Source: Gammaproteobacteria bacterium (GTDB lineage Bacteria; Pseudomonadota; Gammaproteobacteria; DSM-16500). From it: DNA of 5,359 bases. Below the pieces are notes generated by a model. That model had not been told where the DNA came from and made no database searches. It saw only the letters and a list, made by a program, of their open reading frames with translations. A program made the translations under genes and the position numbers. How positions within the stretch are numbered: the stretch's first letter is position 1; each line of letters starts with the position of its first letter. Location: assembly GCA_013287025.1 (NCBI GenBank), contig JABDEN010000082.1, forward strand, positions 1-5,359, written 5' to 3'. Of this stretch, positions 5,288-5,359 are shown piece after piece.

Positions 5288-5335
5288 AGGCTTGGATATG
5301 TGCGTTTTTTATTAATGATGCACAGATGCAAGCCT
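5288..5335. repeat. Long imperfect hairpin upstream of the repeat-protein gene
   Basis: AGGCTTG (5288-5294) pairs with CAAGCCT (5329-5335), and TGTGC (5299-5303) pairs with GCACA (5320-5324). The four positions between them give two more pairs and two mismatches, about 14 bp in total around a 16-base loop. It lies 51 bases before the ATG at 5236, in the likely 5' leader. It may be a leader structure, an operator or the terminator of a gene outside the window; the weak T run (TTTT) on the minus strand makes the last less likely. Confidence 0.6.
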
Positions 5336-5359
5336 AACTTCATTATGACCTAATTTTTA

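Overview
The window is AT-rich DNA of proteobacterial type. All six supported protein genes lie on the minus strand, so transcription runs from high to low coordinates. The class A flavoprotein monooxygenase, the NPYGRYGSPY-type exported repeat protein and the codon usage suggest an AT-rich gammaproteobacterium, possibly a Legionella relative. That assignment is an impression only; no rRNA or species marker is present.

Layout, in minus-strand reading order. (1) 4811-5236 encodes a small exported Asn/Pro/Tyr/Gly-rich repeat protein with a strong ribosome binding site, preceded by a long imperfect hairpin (5288-5335). (2) 4439-4762 encodes a small two-helix membrane protein of unknown function. 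(3) 4066-4438 is a 373-base gap without a convincing gene. It is full of inverted repeats: three small or overlapping hairpins, a 13-bp stem-loop, a nested hairpin, two promoter-like sequences and a partial direct repeat. (4) 3106-4035 (or 4065) encodes an Abi_2 (AbiD/AbiF-type) abortive-infection protein with a HEPN-like R-x4-H motif. (5) 2074-3033 encodes a DUF4238 protein, probably co-transcribed with abi. (6) 1798-2073 holds a good promoter (perfect TATAAT) followed by the 3' half of a decayed tRNA gene, closest to tRNA-Thr. (7) 175-1797 encodes an FAD-dependent aromatic-ring-hydroxylase-type monooxygenase. (8) 1-137 holds the first 45 codons of a GNAT acetyltransferase that runs off the window.

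Interpretation. The most interesting unit is the structured gap, the abi gene and the DUF4238 gene. AbiF-type proteins are HEPN relatives of Cas13 and have been reported with a structured noncoding RNA encoded beside them. The hairpin-rich stretch directly upstream of abi, with its own promoter-like sequence, is the obvious candidate for such an RNA here; this is an inference. The half tRNA is oriented so that its broken anticodon side faces the abi/DUF4238 cassette and its 3' end faces the monooxygenase/GNAT pair. That is the arrangement expected at the far end of an island integrated into a tRNA gene, so abi and DUF4238 would lie inside an island and the monooxygenase operon in the chromosomal flank. 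No integrase is visible in the window.
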